A model generated the notes under the pieces. That model did no database searches. It saw only the letters and a list, made by a program, of their open reading frames with translations, and was not told where the DNA came from. Shown in pieces: positions 1-13,095 of a DNA stretch of 64,000 nucleotides (positions are counted from its first letter, which is position 1; each line of letters begins with the position of its first letter). Both the position numbers and the translations under genes were made by a program. Origin of the DNA: Capitella teleta. Taxonomy: Eukaryota > Annelida > Polychaeta > Capitellidae. The DNA lies in NCBI GenBank assembly GCA_000328365.1, contig KB293638.1:212808-276807 (forward strand), written 5' to 3'.

Positions 1-269
1 ATACATACTATCATGACATATAAATTATGATATGTGACATGATGTTATATCCTCAGACGTTGGATGAGCCGGGATATTTATTAATTCATTATACATTATT
101 ATTATTAATATTTAGTTTTTATTTATTTTTTTGCCTTGTTACTCTTCACACTAGAATGCAAAATAATAAAATATCCCGTTTTTGGTACTCGGAATTAGGA
201 ATTCTTGAACAATTCCTGTGTGCTCTAAATTAGGCCTTAACGTGTATGTCCACTGTTTAGTAATTACCA

Positions 270-333
270 AATTTCAAGGTCACATTTTGTGGTTATAGAG
301 TATTCTACAACCACAATATGTGACCTTGAAATT
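270..333. repeat. Short stem-loop (inverted repeat)
   Basis: Two 25-bp arms at 270-294 and 309-333 are reverse complements with one mismatch and flank a 14-bp loop. No target duplication was found, so this may be a tiny MITE remnant or a chance foldback. No gene was recognised in 1-780. Confidence 0.8.
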
Positions 334-780
334 GTGAAACTGGGAAATCAAAATGTACACATCGTACATGTAACAAAGGAATTGTGTACACAAGTACGTA
401 ATATGCTATTACTCATAAATTATGCTTATAAACACGTATAGCATGTAAATCATAACATTAATTTCAGATATACACATTTGTAATTCATAAAGAAACAAGG
501 ATCAGAGAGAAAGAGAGAGAACAAAATATATGCGCATGCACGGATCGAGAGAGGAAATAAAAGGGAAATATTAATAAATTCAATTGTATAAAGCAAATAA
601 ACATCAAATATGAATCGGTTGTGTTGATAGGTGGCGCACCTCATCTTGATAATTGATGCTCCCTTTTAAGCTCAAACATCGAATGATTTGTTAACGATTT
701 TATATAAAGCATTCAACCTCTGCTACAATGGCGGCATCTTCATAAATATATCCCCAGCGATCGACATGACATAATAGGGT

Positions 781-830
781 NNNNNNNNNNNNNNNNNNNN
801 NNNNNNNNNNNNNNNNNNNNNNNNNNNNNN
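781..830. other. Assembly gap (50 N)
   Basis: A run of N that cuts into the TTAA-type element lying just to its right. Confidence 0.99.
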
Positions 831-1481
831 GATGATTCTTATGCCTGGCTCACACAAGGAATATCATCGCTAACGATTTCGCGGGAGATATAATGCTAAT
901 TAGGCGTGACGTCAGTCGCTGTGATGAAACACCGAGTTCCCCATCTTTTACAATGGGCCTCGTCATATCAGCGTGTCCTGCGACTAAACCCCTTGATATT
1001 TTTTTATTTTCTTTTCGGAAATAGATAGAATAATCATTTTGCCACCAGTCAGGCGCAAAAAAAAAAATATTTTTCGCTATTTTTCTTATTTTAACAAGCG
1101 ATTTTCTAGGACACCTACCACGTTTCTCATCCTGAAACAGTAAAAAGGTCAGCCAGAGTGCACCACGCATGCGCTTTCGTTTCGTAAACAACAAAGATGT
1201 CCTTTTATGGCGAAGATGCTCTGCTCTGATTGGCTGAAATCGATAGCTTCACGAGGGGAACGGAACCAATCAGCCATCAGCCAAACCAAGTCATCAGCTG
1301 ACGTTTGCCTCCTATACTTCGCAATGGAAGCCATTCTCCCATAGGCGCAATGCTAACCCCGATATTCGGAATGCATTATTTCCTTACGCTTGCATCCAGG
1401 CAGGGTGTTCTTGGCGCGGAATGCTATCAATTGGTGCTATGAGTCAATAGAACATCACTTAAAATTTAGTTCCCCATCCCT
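831..1481 (-). mobile_element. TTAA-flanked non-autonomous DNA transposon, copy 1 (one end lost in the gap)
   Basis: This is an inverted copy of the element at 50790-51493; the two match over about 650 bp with few differences. Its right end reads into TTAA at 1482-1485. The other end lies in the N gap. Both copies hold a 61-codon open frame starting MASIAKYRR, but the two residue differences are both replacements, so it may not be under selection. No transposase motif is visible. TTAA target preference is known for piggyBac and Kolobok; the sequence does not decide between them. Confidence 0.8.
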
Positions 1482-1485
1482 TTAA

Positions 1486-2179
1486 CTTTGGAGATTTGTT
1501 TTCCTTTTTTCCCCAAATTTTTCTCTTCCTTTTTTTTTCTTTTCATAATGGATTATTATAATAATTATCCATAATACTATAATATCTGTTGGATTCTTCT
1601 GCACGTACAATTAATGCATGGTGATAAACCTGACGATTATAATTTAATTGTGATCGAGGTTCTATTTAAAGAATTAAGTGGAATTTCTTCGGGCGGAAAC
1701 ATACGTGGACGCTCGACAGCCGCTGTGTGAATTTTGCACACTTTACTTGGGGGCCTGACAGGAACTTCATTTGCTTTGGGAAATATGACGAAAAGATAAA
1801 ATTACAGCTTTAATAATAAACTATGGTTAAAGGATGGGTTGATTTCAAGTCACGAATCCTTGAAATTGAAAACAAAATAAGATGGAACGATAATTCGGAT
1901 GTTCAATTACACTCTGACACGTGTGTTAAGTTAAATCAGTCGCTAATTAACAATACTGCCACAACATTACGCGATGGTTTCTCGGCAATCGCGACGTAAA
2001 CAAAAAGCACGTGTTGTGCGTGCATAATGAGCAAGCGCTCAGCCAATCAGCGATCCACACGCGCTGGTATGCTGGCCTAAAGCGCATGCGCACTAGGTCT
2101 GGGTCTGTGCCACGTTGAATGAGATCTTCACCGGTTACTCGCTCACTCTCTCTGTAGACATCTCCCTGGAAGCAGCACG
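1486..2179. other. Intergenic, 5' flank of P4HB
   Basis: AT-rich up to about 1980, then more GC-rich close to the P4HB start. No coding region was recognised. It contains the CCAAT/ERSE-like site listed separately and a CCACGT at 2110-2115, the core bound by XBP1/ATF6-type bZIP factors. Confidence 0.6.
2043..2061 (+). promoter_or_regulatory. ERSE-like CCAAT-N9-CACG site upstream of P4HB
   Basis: CCAAT at 2043-2047 is followed nine bases later by ACACG, one mismatch from the ER stress response element CCAAT-N9-CCACG. It lies about 120 bp upstream of the P4HB start codon. ER chaperone genes commonly carry ERSEs, so the placement fits, but the site is a motif match only. Confidence 0.4.
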
Positions 2180-5100
2180 ATGAAGGTCTTGGCAGCTTTG
2201 TTTCTCACCCTCTTTGCCTTCGCTCACTGCGATGACATTGCTGAAGATGAAGGAGTCCTGGTGCTCACCGAGGCCAACTTTGACGCCGCCCTGGAGAAAC
2301 ATGACGCCATCCTTGTTGAATTCTGTGAGTCGTAATTGCTTTCTTCTTCTGTCAAGACAAAAGTTTGAGCTGACTTGTCAGCGATATGTCGTGTTGAATT
2401 TCGATTCAATTATCTCGCTAATGTATTGCTTGTATTAGCTCAAGTATTGCTCATTCATTTCCTAATTGTTCAGCTCGAATTAATGCCTGGTTGACAGGGA
2501 ATCTTCGTTTATGTTTACAGTGATGACACTCGGGTCTGCATTCTCTTTTCATTGAGTCTTTTCTTTCCATTGTGACTCATTGTCTCTTTGCATCGACTGC
2601 AACATTTTTTTTTATAGTCTCATGAATAGTTCTTAAGCACGCTGCAAATAGTGCATGACATTGCAGTCATCAAAGCATGCTGATGATTTCATCCATTGCC
2701 TGCTTTTGTCGCTGTTTGCACTTGAATTGATAACATATGGATGGGGTTTAATGACATAATTCTCCTTAGGAATGCGTGATCGCATTCAATATCACAGCGT
2801 AGCATTTAGCAGCACGTGTACTTCTGGTGCTGTTAAACCCATCATGCTCTCCCAACACTAATTTTTCCCCTAGGTACTTGTTTACACATGATACTAATAT
2901 GAATGACAATAGTGTTGGAGTAAACCGATTGAACAATCATTCAGTTCTCATAGTACAGGCAGGCAGCATGTAATTGGCTCACAGGAGCTGTGGTCTATTA
3001 ACTGTGATTTATTAGAATTGAGTGCTTTAAATAATTGGAACCTCGTCAAACTGGAGTTCAATTATAAATTTTGCTTCCAAGATATATCACCACTTGGATC
3101 ATTGCCAAATGTGTTTTTACATTGTAATAGGTTGAACATTAGTACTATATTGTGAATAATTTATTTCTTATTAGTAAATACACTCAAAGCTGATGCCTTG
3201 ATGCTGGCAAGGGGTATGTGATGTGGTTGTAGAGTGCCCCTGAAATTAATTATTTAGTTGTGTAATTAAAAATAAAATGAATTAACCTCAATGCACAGAG
3301 TTGGAATAATTGCATAATGCACGCTTTATTCAATCAAATAAAGCTAAGTATGAAATATTCTACAAAGCCTAATGTTGCTGTGTTGAGGTGGATGCATGCA
3401 TATTGACAAAGTGTTTGTTATAAATGATTAAAAGTAATATTTCCTGGTGCTGAGTGAATAATGTACATTCACTTCCTGTATTCAATGCATTATTGTCTAA
3501 TTAGCAGATCAATTGAACCATATTCCAATTTTCATGCTGTCATTGACGTTTACATCAATTTTATATTTTTATGTATAGCTCATTTCCCTCATTTGAATTT
3601 TATTGATTAGCTCGTTCTCAATAAAAATGGATTCTGATTGATTGCATTACATTAATTGAATTTATTTGATTTGCATTCAAATATTAACAAATGTATTGAA
3701 CAGAAATTCAATACGTGAAGTGCTAAAAGTTACAAATTACCTTTTATTTATTGATTGATTATTTTTAATCCTTATTGATGCTAAATTGATGCCATAATTT
3801 CTTTGAAAGTAGCGAGTACATTGCTCACATGTTGAGCACACAAATGCCACCGTAATCGCAATGTGTATCACTCACCGTTCTTCTATGAATGCTTGATTAA
3901 ACAAAATGAGATCATGAATATTAATTAAACGTTAATCCGTGGGCAAACTCATCACACTTAAAAGTGTCATCGAATGACTTTCGACCCAGGCAGCTGTCTC
4001 TCCCCGAGGCCTGCTTCCACCGAGCTGTTTGTGTTGTTTGCTGTGGTATAGTGCAATTAACGCACTTGCCTGCAATTAGCATAATTGGTTGGGTAATTAA
4101 AACTGTGCCATCCTGGTTCGACTTGTCGACGTGGATCGCATAATTATCGTCGACGGTTTATGTGGCTGGCGCGCAAAATATGTTACGTAATCCTGTCTGA
4201 ATGAGGTTTTATTGAGATGTGAATTCCACTGGAATTCACTCTGTTTCGATTGTAGAAATATCTCTTAATGTGGTGTTGTTGTTTTGTATGTTCTCGTACT
4301 ACTCACAGGTGTACACGTGTCACGTGGTCATGTACGCCGTGTGCACACTTGGTTGCTAGAGGCAGTACTTGAACCTTGGCTTGATCCGATTGCAATCTTC
4401 TTAATGCATCGTCATCACTCCCTGTGACGTCATAATTGAGATGCTGTTCTTCATCTCCATACCTATGTCGAGATGCTCCAGTGAACTTTTCCCTTTTCCC
4501 CTTGGGAGCGTCTTACGTTCACTCACGCGCAGCTGTTGCTCCAACCGGCGAGTCGCATCTCGCGAATCGATTGTCAAAGTAGAATGGAATTCGTGTTTTC
4601 TTTCCATAAATATTCTCTGAATATCATTCCGATTACGCCACGTTTCATCAATGCAGATCAATGCAGCTGCTTGCTTGTTCTTATTGGGCAGACGACATTA
4701 ATGCGAAAGCAGGGTGGCGATTCCTATCTTGTCTTTCACGACAGATCACTCCGTGGATGCTCGCTGATAAGAAACAACACCTGGGTGCTGATAACGTCGT
4801 TGTCGCCACGTCTTGCCGCTTTACGTTTTTTTTTATTTTTTATTTTTTATTTTTGGCTGGTAGCCTGCGTTTGATGACCTCTTCTGTCAGCGTGTGCATG
4901 TTGCCAAAAAAATCGATATCCAACACGTCCCGAAGCGACTAATTGAAATGTTTTTATGTGCTCCTCAAAATAATTGATTTCAAGATGCCTGTTGCGTATT
5001 TGTGATTGGTTTGATCAAATTTCTCTCCACGTGGCATTGTGCTATTTCCTTGAAATCGATCGATGATCTGCAAACACGCACACTGTTCACCTACGTGGGT

Positions 5101-7213
5101 TGTGCCTTTTATTCACTCATTATTTTTTAATAATTTTTCCCCTCTTGTCACCAAGTCGCTCCACTGGTTACTCTGCCTTGTTACGCTCCGTTGCCACGGC
5201 CGCCCTGAGACTTCTTTCCATATGCTGCTATTCGTGCAGCTGAGCATGTCGTCAATTACGTAATCAATGGATGCTCCTATGTATGCTCATTAGAAGTTAA
5301 ATAGCTGTATGTTAATATTGAGCCTCATTAATAATTCTCCACAGATGCCCCGTGGTGCGGCCACTGCAAGGCCCTCGCTCCTGAGTACGCCACCGCTGCC
5401 AAGAAGTTGAACGATGAGGGATCCACTCTGAAGTTGGGCAAAGTGGACGCGACCGTGGAGACTAAGCTGGCCACCAAGTTCAGCGTGCGTGGCTACCCCA
5501 CCATCAAGTTCTTCCGCAACGGCAACCCCATTGACTACTCCGCTGGCCGCAAGGCTGACGACTTCATCAACTGGATGAAAAAGAAGACCGGACCCCCTGC
5601 TGTCACCGTAGCGACCGTTGATGAAGCCAAGGCTTTGATCGAGAAGGACGACGTTGTCATTGTTGGTTTCTTCAAGGACCAGAGCACGGATGCCGCCAAG
5701 GCCTTCCTCGCAGTGGCTTCCCAGTACGACGATGTGCCATTCGCCATCACTGAGGCTGAAGACGTCTTCACTGACAACAAGGTCGAGGGTGAGGCTGTCG
5801 TGCTCTTCAAGAAGTTCGACGAGGGTCGCAACGACCTCACTGCCGACCTCACTGAGGCCAACATCAAGGAGTTCATCGGAGCCAACCAGCTCCCCACAGT
5901 CATCGAATTCACCCAGGAGGTCGGTGTCGACAGGGAATCTCTCTATTTTTCATGTTTGACTTTCTGTTTCGCTTGCAGGCTGCCCCTAAGATCTTCGGTG
6001 GTGATGCCAAGAACCATCTTCTCTTCTTTATTTCCAAGACTTCTGATGACTTCCAGGCTAAGATGGATGAGTACAAAAAGGTCGCCCCTGAATTCAAAGG
6101 AAAGGTGAGATTCAGCCTGATATTATTCTGAATGAATCCTCAATTGTGTGATTTTGATTCGTGTTAAGGAAAAGGTTAGACAGGTAAAGTATTTGAAACA
6201 AAATGTAAAAAAAAAAATGTTATCCCAGATATTCACGGGTATTTGGAATTAAAGTTTTTTTATTTCATTTCTGCTCTCCTTCCCGAGGATATTTTTCTCT
6301 TCCCCCTTTCTGCTCCTATGCCGGGTACTTGTGTTTATGGAAAAGAGCTTAAAGAGATTTATTAAAACGTAGGATGGGAATCCCTTGTCTCAGCCAAATG
6401 AGATGCTTAGTTTGTCATACTTGATGATTGCCTTTAATCCTTGTCTGAACGCAGGTGCTGTTCATCTACATTGACATTGATGATGAAGACAACCTGCGAA
6501 TCCTAGAGTTCTTTGGCCTCAGCCCAGATGTCTGCCCCGCTGTTCGTTACATCACCCTCGGAGATGAGATGACCAAGTACAAGCCAGAGACCGACGCCCT
6601 TGATGCCGAATCCATCAAGAAATTTGTTACCGATGTCAGGGCTGGCACCGTGAAGGTATTTCACAGACCGCCTTTTCTTAAAAATTTCTTTAATCTCGTG
6701 TGCGCCTCATAGCCTCATCTGATGAGCGAGGATGTCCCAGAGGATTGGGATGCCACTCCCGTTAAGACCCTGGTTGGAAAGAACTTCAACGAGGTTGCTA
6801 AGGACAAGACCAAGGGCGTTCTGGTCGAGTTCTATGCCCCATGGTGCGGGCACTGCAAACAGCTGGCTCCCATCTGGGAGGAGCTGGGAGAGAAATTCAA
6901 GGATAACGACGAGGTTGTCATCGCCAAGATGGATTCCACCGCCAACGAGTTGGAGGATGTGAAGGTCCAGTCCTTCCCTACCATCAAGTTCTTCCCCAAG
7001 GATTCCGAAGAGGTGGGTGGTTTTGGAGGTTTGCTTTTGCTGACAGTTCACGGTTTTTAGGTTATTGATTACAACGGTGAGAGGACCCTCGAAGGATTCA
7101 CCAAGTTCCTCGAATCCGGTGGTAAGGATGGTGCTGGCCCAGCTGAAGAGGAAGACTTTGAGGAGGATGAGGAGGAGGAAGAAGAGGAGGCTCAGAAGAA
7201 GGATGAATTGTAA
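2180..7213 (+). CDS. P4HB: Protein disulfide isomerase (PDI, P4HB family)
   Basis: ER-lumen oxidoreductase that forms and shuffles disulfides in secretory proteins. It also serves as the beta subunit of prolyl 4-hydroxylase in animals. Six exons join in frame: 2180-2334, 5345-5919, 5979-6104, 6455-6655, 6713-7012 and 7061-7213. The start encodes a signal peptide ([17 protein letters not shown]). The a and a' domains carry YAPWCGHCK and [10 protein letters not shown] active sites, in exons 2 and 5. Between them lie the redox-inactive b and b' domains. The C-terminus is acidic ([13 protein letters not shown]) and ends in the KDEL retrieval signal. The domain order and ends match full-length PDI. 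Exon 2 ends at GAG before a weak gtcggt donor, chosen because it keeps the conserved spacing to APKIFGG. Intron 1 is 3 kb of AT-rich DNA in which no gene was recognised. Confidence 0.96.
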
Positions 7214-8470
7214 TCGCTGTTTAATTGTACTTTTATTTTGTAATGACTTAGTTAGGTTTGGTGTCAAAAACTCTTCATCAAGTAGCATCAAAACAGCAGG
7301 AAGGCTTTTTAAGATTGTCACAATATACGTTGCCTGTGTGCGTGTGTGTTTATAAGCGGAAATTAATTTTAATTCTCTCTCCTGGTGAATTGATGCAGTT
7401 CTAGTACGATCATTTTTCATTTGTTCTATTTTTTTTTTTTTTTTTTTTTTTTTTGTTGCATGAGTGAGTTGTTTTGGATGAATGAGGTATTCTGATCTCT
7501 TTTATTTTTTTTCCTTTATTTTTCTTTAGTCTTCAATTTCAATATAAAACCAAAATGATCGGTGCAGAATATTCTGCTCTTGTCCTTATATTCCGACTTA
7601 GAAGTTGTCTAGCAGTGCGCGTGTATGTTTGCATTTTCATCCTGAGCTTTTGGCAGAATTTCTCCCCTTCCGTTTATTATCAAAATGAATGATGAGAATG
7701 ATATTCAATATTTGAATGTGAAGTTGTTCAAATCAAGAAATTGGAAAAATAAAAAAAGTATTTCTATACAATTGGTATTTTATGATTTTTAACTTAGATT
7801 CTGCTCATATCTGAAGTTGGCTGAAGTACGGATATTGGGGAGGGATTAATTTGGTGAATGAAAAAAACCTACAAATTCAATATCACAAATTTTCATAAGT
7901 GTATAAGGATCACAGAAGTAAATTGTTTTTTTGGGGAGTTTTACTGTTCTAACTAGAGTTTCGCCAAAATGAATATCTGTAATATAGCAAGGATATAGAA
8001 ACGCTAAGTATTATGTTCGCCAATGTAAGTATGCGTATAGTAATGTGTCAATTGAGATTATCCATTGCATTTCAATGGCATCCTGAAGCAAGGGAATAAT
8101 TACGAAGTTGTTCGCGAGGGATAATTCGCGATCATAACGCACTTTACACACTTTGAACAGAATTCATGTACAGCTGTTATAAGAGAACAGTTACTGTGGT
8201 TGTCAGGGCCGAACATTGCTTGCCCCTATTCCCTGATCAGGGACCCAGGCCAGCATAGATCCCATCTATGATAGGCTGAAATGCTATTTCAGTCAGTACT
8301 CTACTATTAGTACTTGCGTTCTGATTGCAAATTTTATTTATTTCTTTATTTATTTTTCTATTCAATGAAAGGGTATTTACAGTAGATAAAATTGTATAAA
8401 TTATGGATAAAATTTTAATGAACATAGAATTGATGAAGAATTTGATCAGAATGATTAGATGAATATTTAT
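7214..8470. other. P4HB 3' UTR and intergenic DNA
   Basis: AT-rich. It includes a 26-base T run at 7429-7454 and AATAAA-like sequence near 7748, a possible poly(A) signal. A single arm of the CATAACGCACTTT motif seen elsewhere in the window lies near 8138. No gene was recognised. Confidence 0.6.
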
Positions 8471-8965
8471 CTACTCAGGGCACTGGAAGGATTGCATTAA
8501 GGCTAGTTTTGGATTGATAGGATCATGTAATGTACCATCATTGATAGGATCATGTAATGTAAAACCCATGTCCGTGACCACACTATGGTGGGAGATAGGG
8601 ATTTTCAAGAGTACAAACTGGATCCTGGGATATTCTATACTAGTTTCATATGATTGAATGGGGTATATATCAACTCAGGGCACTGAAAGAATTGTATTGA
8701 TGCTAGTTTCAGATTGATTGAATCGTGTAATATACATGAAAACTCATGTTCGTGTTGGTGGGTGATACCGTGATAGGGATTTTGTCAAGTGTACAAACTG
8801 AATCCTGTGATGTTGTACACTGGTTTAATATGATTGAAAAGGGTTATATCTACTCAGGGCACCTGTAGGGGTTTGTTGGTGCTTATTTTTGATGATTGAA
8901 TGATGTAACATACATGATCATACATGAAAACCAATGTCCGTGACCACGCCATGGTGGAGATAGGA
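8471..8965. repeat. Three diverged tandem units of about 180-200 bp
   Basis: Units begin at about 8471, 8671 and 8850 with the shared phrase CTCAGGGCAC and share a middle CCxxTGTCCGTG phrase. They differ by many substitutions and short indels, so the array is old. Unit 1 also holds a local 26-bp direct duplication. No coding potential was seen. Confidence 0.8.
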
Positions 8966-9329
8966 GTCATAAGTCCTCATAACGCACCTTTTACAAACGC
9001 AAGAAGAATAGTGTCCCTCCGCTCAATAATTTTTTCTTCGTTGTCATAACTTCACAAACACAAGAAGAATAGCGTCACGCGTCCAAGATTGAAAGCTCAA
9101 AAAAGCGAAATTAAATTATTAATAAGTTTCTTTCTGTTTCTATAATCTGAATACTTTTTCAGATGAAAGGTAAGAGAACGATTCACTGATATATTTCACT
9201 TTCCTGCTTCGTAAGCATCGTAATCAAAGTTCGAGAGAATTTCGCTTCACCTGTTTACAGATCGATATTCGAGCGATAATAGAGTCATATTGTTTACTAA
9301 CTTGACCTACTAGAGTTAGTTATTCAGGG

Positions 9330-9850
9330 GTTAATCTCATTCCAAGACTCCTATCGTCTCCACAGATCATGGCTACAGAATCCAGCAACCCAGGGGTAGC
9401 GGAGCAGTTCTTGGGGAGCAAATCAAGAGTTAACTACATTATATAGTACATATAGTACATATAGTCTGGCTGACATACTATGAGTATGTCTATGATACTA
9501 CGTCTACAGCGAGATATTGGGGTCTCAGACCTCGCCGATTTATCTGTGCAACATGTAGTCATAATCTGTGGGGATCTAATTATCAATATAGAGACTTGGA
9601 ACGAGATTATCCAAGAGTGGGATTAGCGATGATTCCTCAAACAGTATACTCAATCCAAGCCTCTATATTGATAAAATTAATTATTATTAGACATTCAGAA
9701 AGCCCCATACCTGAATGTAGCTGCATTCTGTAGCCATAATCTGTGGGGATGATAGCAATAGGAGTCTTCAAACGAGATTAAATGTAGCACAGAATATATC
9801 GGGCGAGATCTGCGTACCCCTTTGGTCTTGCTGTAGTATGTCAGCTGACC
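9330..9850. repeat. Nested inverted and direct repeats (foldback cluster)
   Basis: A module with the core CATAATCTGTGGGGAT occurs in direct orientation near 9555 and 9730 and inverted near 9360-9380. Inside, about 20-bp arms near 9588 and 9655 pair with one mismatch. An outer pair of arms holding CTGACATACTA and CTCGCC lies near 9470-9540 and 9800-9850, inverted. A related solo arm lies at 48241-48295. No ORF of note. It looks like a foldback element with internal rearrangement. Confidence 0.65.
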
Positions 9851-10204
9851 TGAATGGTCATTCACTCGTTGCAAAAGATAAAGGACATATATTCTGTAAT
9901 ACTAATAGTGGTAATGTGACATTAACATCGTATTGTCTTGGTTATAGGCACATTCTTAATTAAACGTACACCCGACCTTTTTCAAAGGAGATATTGATAC
10001 TCCATGTACACGCGACACTAGCACCAAGATATTTATAGCAGCAGGCTCAGTGCTCGATTTCTCCCATTAACTGTTGAGGCACAAAATTAGCTTGAGGCCT
10101 TTTCAGCAATCTCAGTTTTGAGCAAGTTGTTTTGCCTAGATTCACCAGAGGTTTTCACTCAATTTCACAACAAGGCAAATTTCTTATAAGCGCAAGAATC
10201 ATTG

Positions 10205-10780
10205 GCATTGCTCCAACTTTCAGGCCTTCGATTTTGGGGCAAGCGATCGCTCTCGCTCGCCAATCGCTCAAAATTGATTTTAGAAGAGCCAAATGTTGCT
10301 TGCCAAAGCTTTTAGGAATCGCTCGCCCCAAAAGTGTGCGTTATGAATGCTACAAACCGGAACCAGTACGTTATGAAATTGATTGCAAATCATAACATTA
10401 GTAACACAAGAACAAAACAAACGGTTTTGAAAGACCAAAATATGGAAATGAAATACAAGATTGAAGATCTTTCTGATTAAATTTAAGTTTAAGCACACTC
10501 ATATAAGATAATTTCACTGTATTATGCATTTATGTTTGTTCCCTTTTTGAAAATTAAACAAGAGAAAATATTTTGTTTAATTTATCTTTATTTAATTAAA
10601 ACTCGTGATCGTGAACAGCACCATGGATCAATACTCATCATATTGTATCTACAACTTGAGAGACTAAGAAATCTGAGGCTATTTTTTAGCAACTTTAATT
10701 TTCACTCGCCTAAGCAAATTTAGGAGGGTGAAAAACAGCTCTCTTAGAATTGCCATAATCGAAGGCCTGAACTTTTGTCG
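10205..10780. repeat. Inverted short repeats around CAGGCCTTCGATT
   Basis: CAGGCCTTCGATT near 10219 recurs in inverse orientation near 10750. Between them are several CGTTATGA and CATAAC motifs. It may be the ends of a degraded mobile element about 550 bp long. No target duplication was found and no gene is supported here. Confidence 0.4.
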
Positions 10781-11280
10781 GTACCACACATGGATTTCAC
10801 TGAAAAGAAGCACCGGCACATACCGATGAACACTCACCCCTATTTTGGTACATTCATCTCACTTGATTTCACATGACGTCACTTGGAATTTCCAAGATGG
10901 CTCACAAGTCGAGGCGAGTGAAAATGAATTCACAGTATTTGCTGAATACGATCAGTTGACTAAATGTTACTATAAATAGCATCCAATGAGATACCGCCTG
11001 TCATTGGTGTGTGCCTGTTTCATTATATATATGACCAGGGAACCAGTGAAACATATGGATGAGGAGGCTGGCTGGCACGCTGTCAGAAGGAGGTGGGCGC
11101 ATGCCTGGGAGAAGAACGAAGGGCGGGACTTTGATGCCTTCGGCCAAGAATGGAGGTAAAACGCTTCTTTTGGTGTCCATTGGACGCCACACACACTCAC
11201 TCTTGGCGCCATGAAAATTCATCGTTCTGCTGCCGGGCATTTCTAGCCATGTTGGGGTCTCATCCATGTTTCCGATATCT
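10781..11280. other. Intergenic, nothing recognised
   Basis: A slightly GC-richer stretch at 11040-11270 has short overlapping open frames on both strands. None resembles a family I know or shows splice structure. Confidence 0.5.
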
Positions 11281-11948
11281 TATTTCATTTCATTTCATTT
11301 ATTACATTTAAAACGCATTTTCAGCAATATCAAAGAACATTCAAATGCGCTGTACAAACAGAGGTAAAAAGGAAAATCATTAAATACTAGAAAATGCAAT
11401 GTTAAAATAATAAGTCTTAAGTTGGGCTTTAAAAGCATCAAGCGATTGCTGGTTCTGTAGGTTGGAAGGTAATCGGTTCCAAAGGATGGGTGCTTGATGG
11501 GCGAATGTTCGGTAGCCATATGATTGAAGATGAAATTTAGGTACAGACAGCAATGTGAAGTTTGATGATCGAAGGGAGCGAGCAGGTGTATAAACATTGA
11601 TGAGGGAGCAGATATATGGTGGTGCTAAGCCACGCAGGGCTTTAAAAGTAATGACATTAATTTTGAACATTATTCGAAACTTAATGGGTAGCCAATGTAG
11701 TTCTTTTAGCAGAGGGAGGGATGGCGAGTGTCTATCTGCACATTTCACTAGGCGGGCTGCACAGTTCTGTATGTGCTGCAGTCTGTCGATCAGGTAAGAT
11801 GGAGATCCTACTAGCAAAGCGTTACAATAGTCAATGTAGCTCATAACATTGGCGTGAACAAGTTGTCGAGCGGCGTCTTCAGTAATGAAATTTCGGATCT
11901 TACGAATCATGTGGAGATGAAAGAATGACTTTTGGCAGATTTTTCTCA
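11281..11948 (-). mobile_element. 5'-truncated LINE: reverse transcriptase C-terminus and 3' end
   Basis: On the minus strand an open frame (gap edge to 11380) reads as the C-terminal part of a non-LTR reverse transcriptase: SYIDYCNALLVG, then LHWLPIKFRIMFKI, then ILWNRLPSNL and the last FKAQLKTYYFNIAF. These are standard marks of CR1/L2/Rex-type LINE ends. The 3' end at 11281 carries a short ATGAA-type tandem tail, as L2/CR1 elements do. The 5' part runs into the N gap. It is one uninterrupted frame of about 176 codons, so it may be fairly young. Confidence 0.9.
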
Positions 11949-12084
11949 NNNNNNNNNNNNNNNNNNNNNNNNNNNNNNNNNNNNNNNNNNNNNNNNNNNN
12001 NNNNNNNNNNNNNNNNNNNNNNNNNNNNNNNNNNNNNNNNNNNNNNNNNNNNNNNNNNNNNNNNNNNNNNNNNNNNNNNNNNNN
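11949..12084. other. Assembly gap (136 N)
   Basis: A run of N immediately 5' of the LINE fragment, probably a repeat that failed to assemble. Confidence 0.99.
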
Positions 12085-13095
12085 TTTTTCTTATGAAAAA
12101 ATGGAAAAGGCACTTTTCTTATAGACGATACTCACGCAAAGCGAGCATGTGGGTTGTGAGATTTAGAAAACGATCCACTTTTGCGTCAGTTTTTCAGACT
12201 TTCAGTTTGTAGGAATAACTCTTGCGTGCTGATTCCATGATCGAATAGAAACAAGTGAGGGGGGAATTAGTTCATATCCATGATAGCAATTCATGTAATT
12301 CCCACGAAAACGAACCATGGCCTTCACAAGAATAGCTATCCTGGGTGCTGGAAGGCGATTCCCGTGGAATTATTGTACGTTTTTGGTGAACAGGCAACAC
12401 TGTTCACGAGCTCACGAGAAATGAGACACGCTTGGAGCACAATTTTCAGTGTACATTTATCTCTAACCAATTGATTGAAATGGTTGGTTTTGTTTACAAT
12501 ATGAAGCTGAGAAATAGATAGATTTCATATGCAAAGTTTGCTCACGATTTTGAAGGAAAAAATATATATTGCTCGCTAGAAAAAAAGCTGACGCGTATAT
12601 CTCGGGTTTACAAAGAAACGGTAAAGTGAAACTGACATGCTCCCAGCCTCTGCCTTAGCGCACTGCGCGTATATCCAAGACATTACGGTAATTCTGTTTA
12701 CATTGAGGTTTAGACTTTCGAATCACTCTCTTAAGTACCATGAATTCAGATATTTGAAAAAAACACAACAGAAACTTTCAAGATCATAAGAGAAATAGAG
12801 TAAACGTCAATAACCCGCAAGTAAAACCCGCGCATGTGCAGAGCAGAGTTAAAGAGCAGACGCAGTTTTGTTGGGACATTCCACAAACGAAGATGGCATC
12901 AGTTAACGTGTGGTGCTCGATACATGCGGTTCACTTTTCGCTCTTTTCACGTTATACATAAGTTGACATGGAAAAATGGCAGTTAAGAACTGCATAAGGG
13001 GTAACTGTCACTCTCACAGTAAGCAAACCTGCAGAGGATGCATTTGTGGGGTGTATTTATTATTTATTATTTGCTCGAAGCATTTTATCCATGGG
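12085..13095. other. Intergenic, nothing recognised
   Basis: AT-rich with scattered short open frames. A small cysteine-containing frame near 12979 (MAVKNCIRGNCHSHS) has no recognisable family and stops soon after. No RNA gene was seen. Confidence 0.5.

Noticed and set aside
5535-5912. 125-codon minus-strand frame in PDI exon 2
   Set aside because: Antisense shadow of the PDI coding exon.
6707-7420. 237-codon minus-strand frame
   Set aside because: Antisense to PDI exons 5-6 and the 3' UTR; no family resemblance.
11925-12212. Open frame spanning the N gap
   Set aside because: Half of it is unknown sequence; the rest has no homology.
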